Positions 63,757 through 64,000 of a stretch of DNA of 64,000 nt are shown here, one piece after another. The position numbers and the translations under genes are program-made. The first letter of the stretch is position 1. The number at the start of each line of letters is the position of its first letter. The stretch covers positions 12,527,821 to 12,591,820 of the forward strand of contig NC_079425.1 of the NCBI RefSeq assembly GCF_026213295.1, given 5' to 3'. Under the pieces are notes generated by a model, which was not told where the DNA came from, did not search any database, and worked only from the letters and a program-made list of their open reading frames with translations. This DNA is from Gadus chalcogrammus. Its lineage: Eukaryota; Chordata; Actinopteri; Gadiformes; Gadidae.

Positions 63757-63801
63757 GTATGACGCTTCGGATAAAAGCCTCTGTTAAATGTAAATGTAAT
63801 G
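63757..63801 (+). mobile_element. Retroposon 3' tail next to a minisatellite
   Basis: GACGCTTCGGATAAAAGCCT followed by CTGTTAAATGTAAATGTAAT is a close match to the fish tail GCTTTGGATAAAAGCGTCTG plus CTAAATGTAAATG. It lies just after the 26-bp minisatellite and is followed by AT-rich ~30-bp repeats of GTAGTGTGTATATA type. Confidence 0.6.
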
Positions 63802-64000
63802 TGTGTTTATGTATAGGAGGTAGTGTATATACATGCATACAAGGTAGTGTGTATATATATGAGGTACTGTGTGTATTTATAGGATATGTACGTTTGGCTA
63901 TGGAGTGAATGGGGAGGTTGTCTTGGAAACCCGTCGAGTGTTTTCCATGAGGCAAGAGGAGAGTGTGTTGGTCCAGAAATGTCAGACATGCCTTGTCGAT

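Overview
The window reads as vertebrate, most likely teleost fish, nuclear DNA. There are no operons or long coding ORFs. One short exon is flanked by consensus splice sites and lies in a sea of non-coding DNA. Fish-type retroposon tails occur (variants of GCTTTGGATAAAAGC and of GGGATCAATAAAGT). Tandem repeats are exceptionally dense: by my rough hand sum about a tenth of the window is microsatellite and nearly as much again is minisatellite. Gadiform (cod-like) genomes are known for such short-repeat density, so a cod relative is a reasonable guess, but species identity is inference.

The only gene part I can support is one internal coding exon on the + strand at 21089-21284. It encodes a cytoplasmic segment of a delta-1 protocadherin, best matching PCDH9. 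It carries the RRVTF (CM3) motif that in this family binds protein phosphatase 1 alpha, and ends in phase 1. No preceding or following exon is visible, so most or all of the rest is probably intron of this gene, which has very large introns in other vertebrates. Nearly all other open reading frames are frames running through simple repeats (Cys-Val, Thr-His, Leu-Ser, Arg-Glu) and are not genes.

Layout. 0-5 kb: GT/AC tracts, a degenerate ~40-bp minisatellite split in two by ~1.3 kb of duplicated and inverted-repeat DNA, a 67-bp AT palindrome and a (TCTCC)n tract. 5-20 kb: unique intron sequence with a 176-bp pure GA tract, a 23-bp minisatellite and several GT/CT tracts. 20.4-21.7 kb: a G-rich 17-bp minisatellite abutting the exon's 3' splice site, the exon, then 90-100 bp downstream an antisense SINE with three tandem tRNA-like heads. 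24-28 kb: a 27-bp VNTR and a 3'-truncated, frameshifted LINE ORF2 end. 33.1-33.5 kb: a solo LTR on the minus strand. 35-45 kb: minisatellites of 20, 15/21 and 36 bp and an 88-bp poly(C) tract. 48-57 kb: a ~40-bp minisatellite, CT tracts, a second tRNA-type SINE, a perfect GCAA hairpin and a 560-bp CpG-dense (TGCG)n tract. 59.55 kb: a 100-N assembly gap. 62.4-63.1 kb: a large fold-back element, followed by a 26-bp minisatellite and another retroposon tail.

There is no system of cooperating genes here. The most interesting content is repeat biology: the trimeric tRNA-headed SINE, the fold-back element, the G-rich array next to a splice site, the poly(C) tract, and the nested repeat history of the first 3.5 kb.
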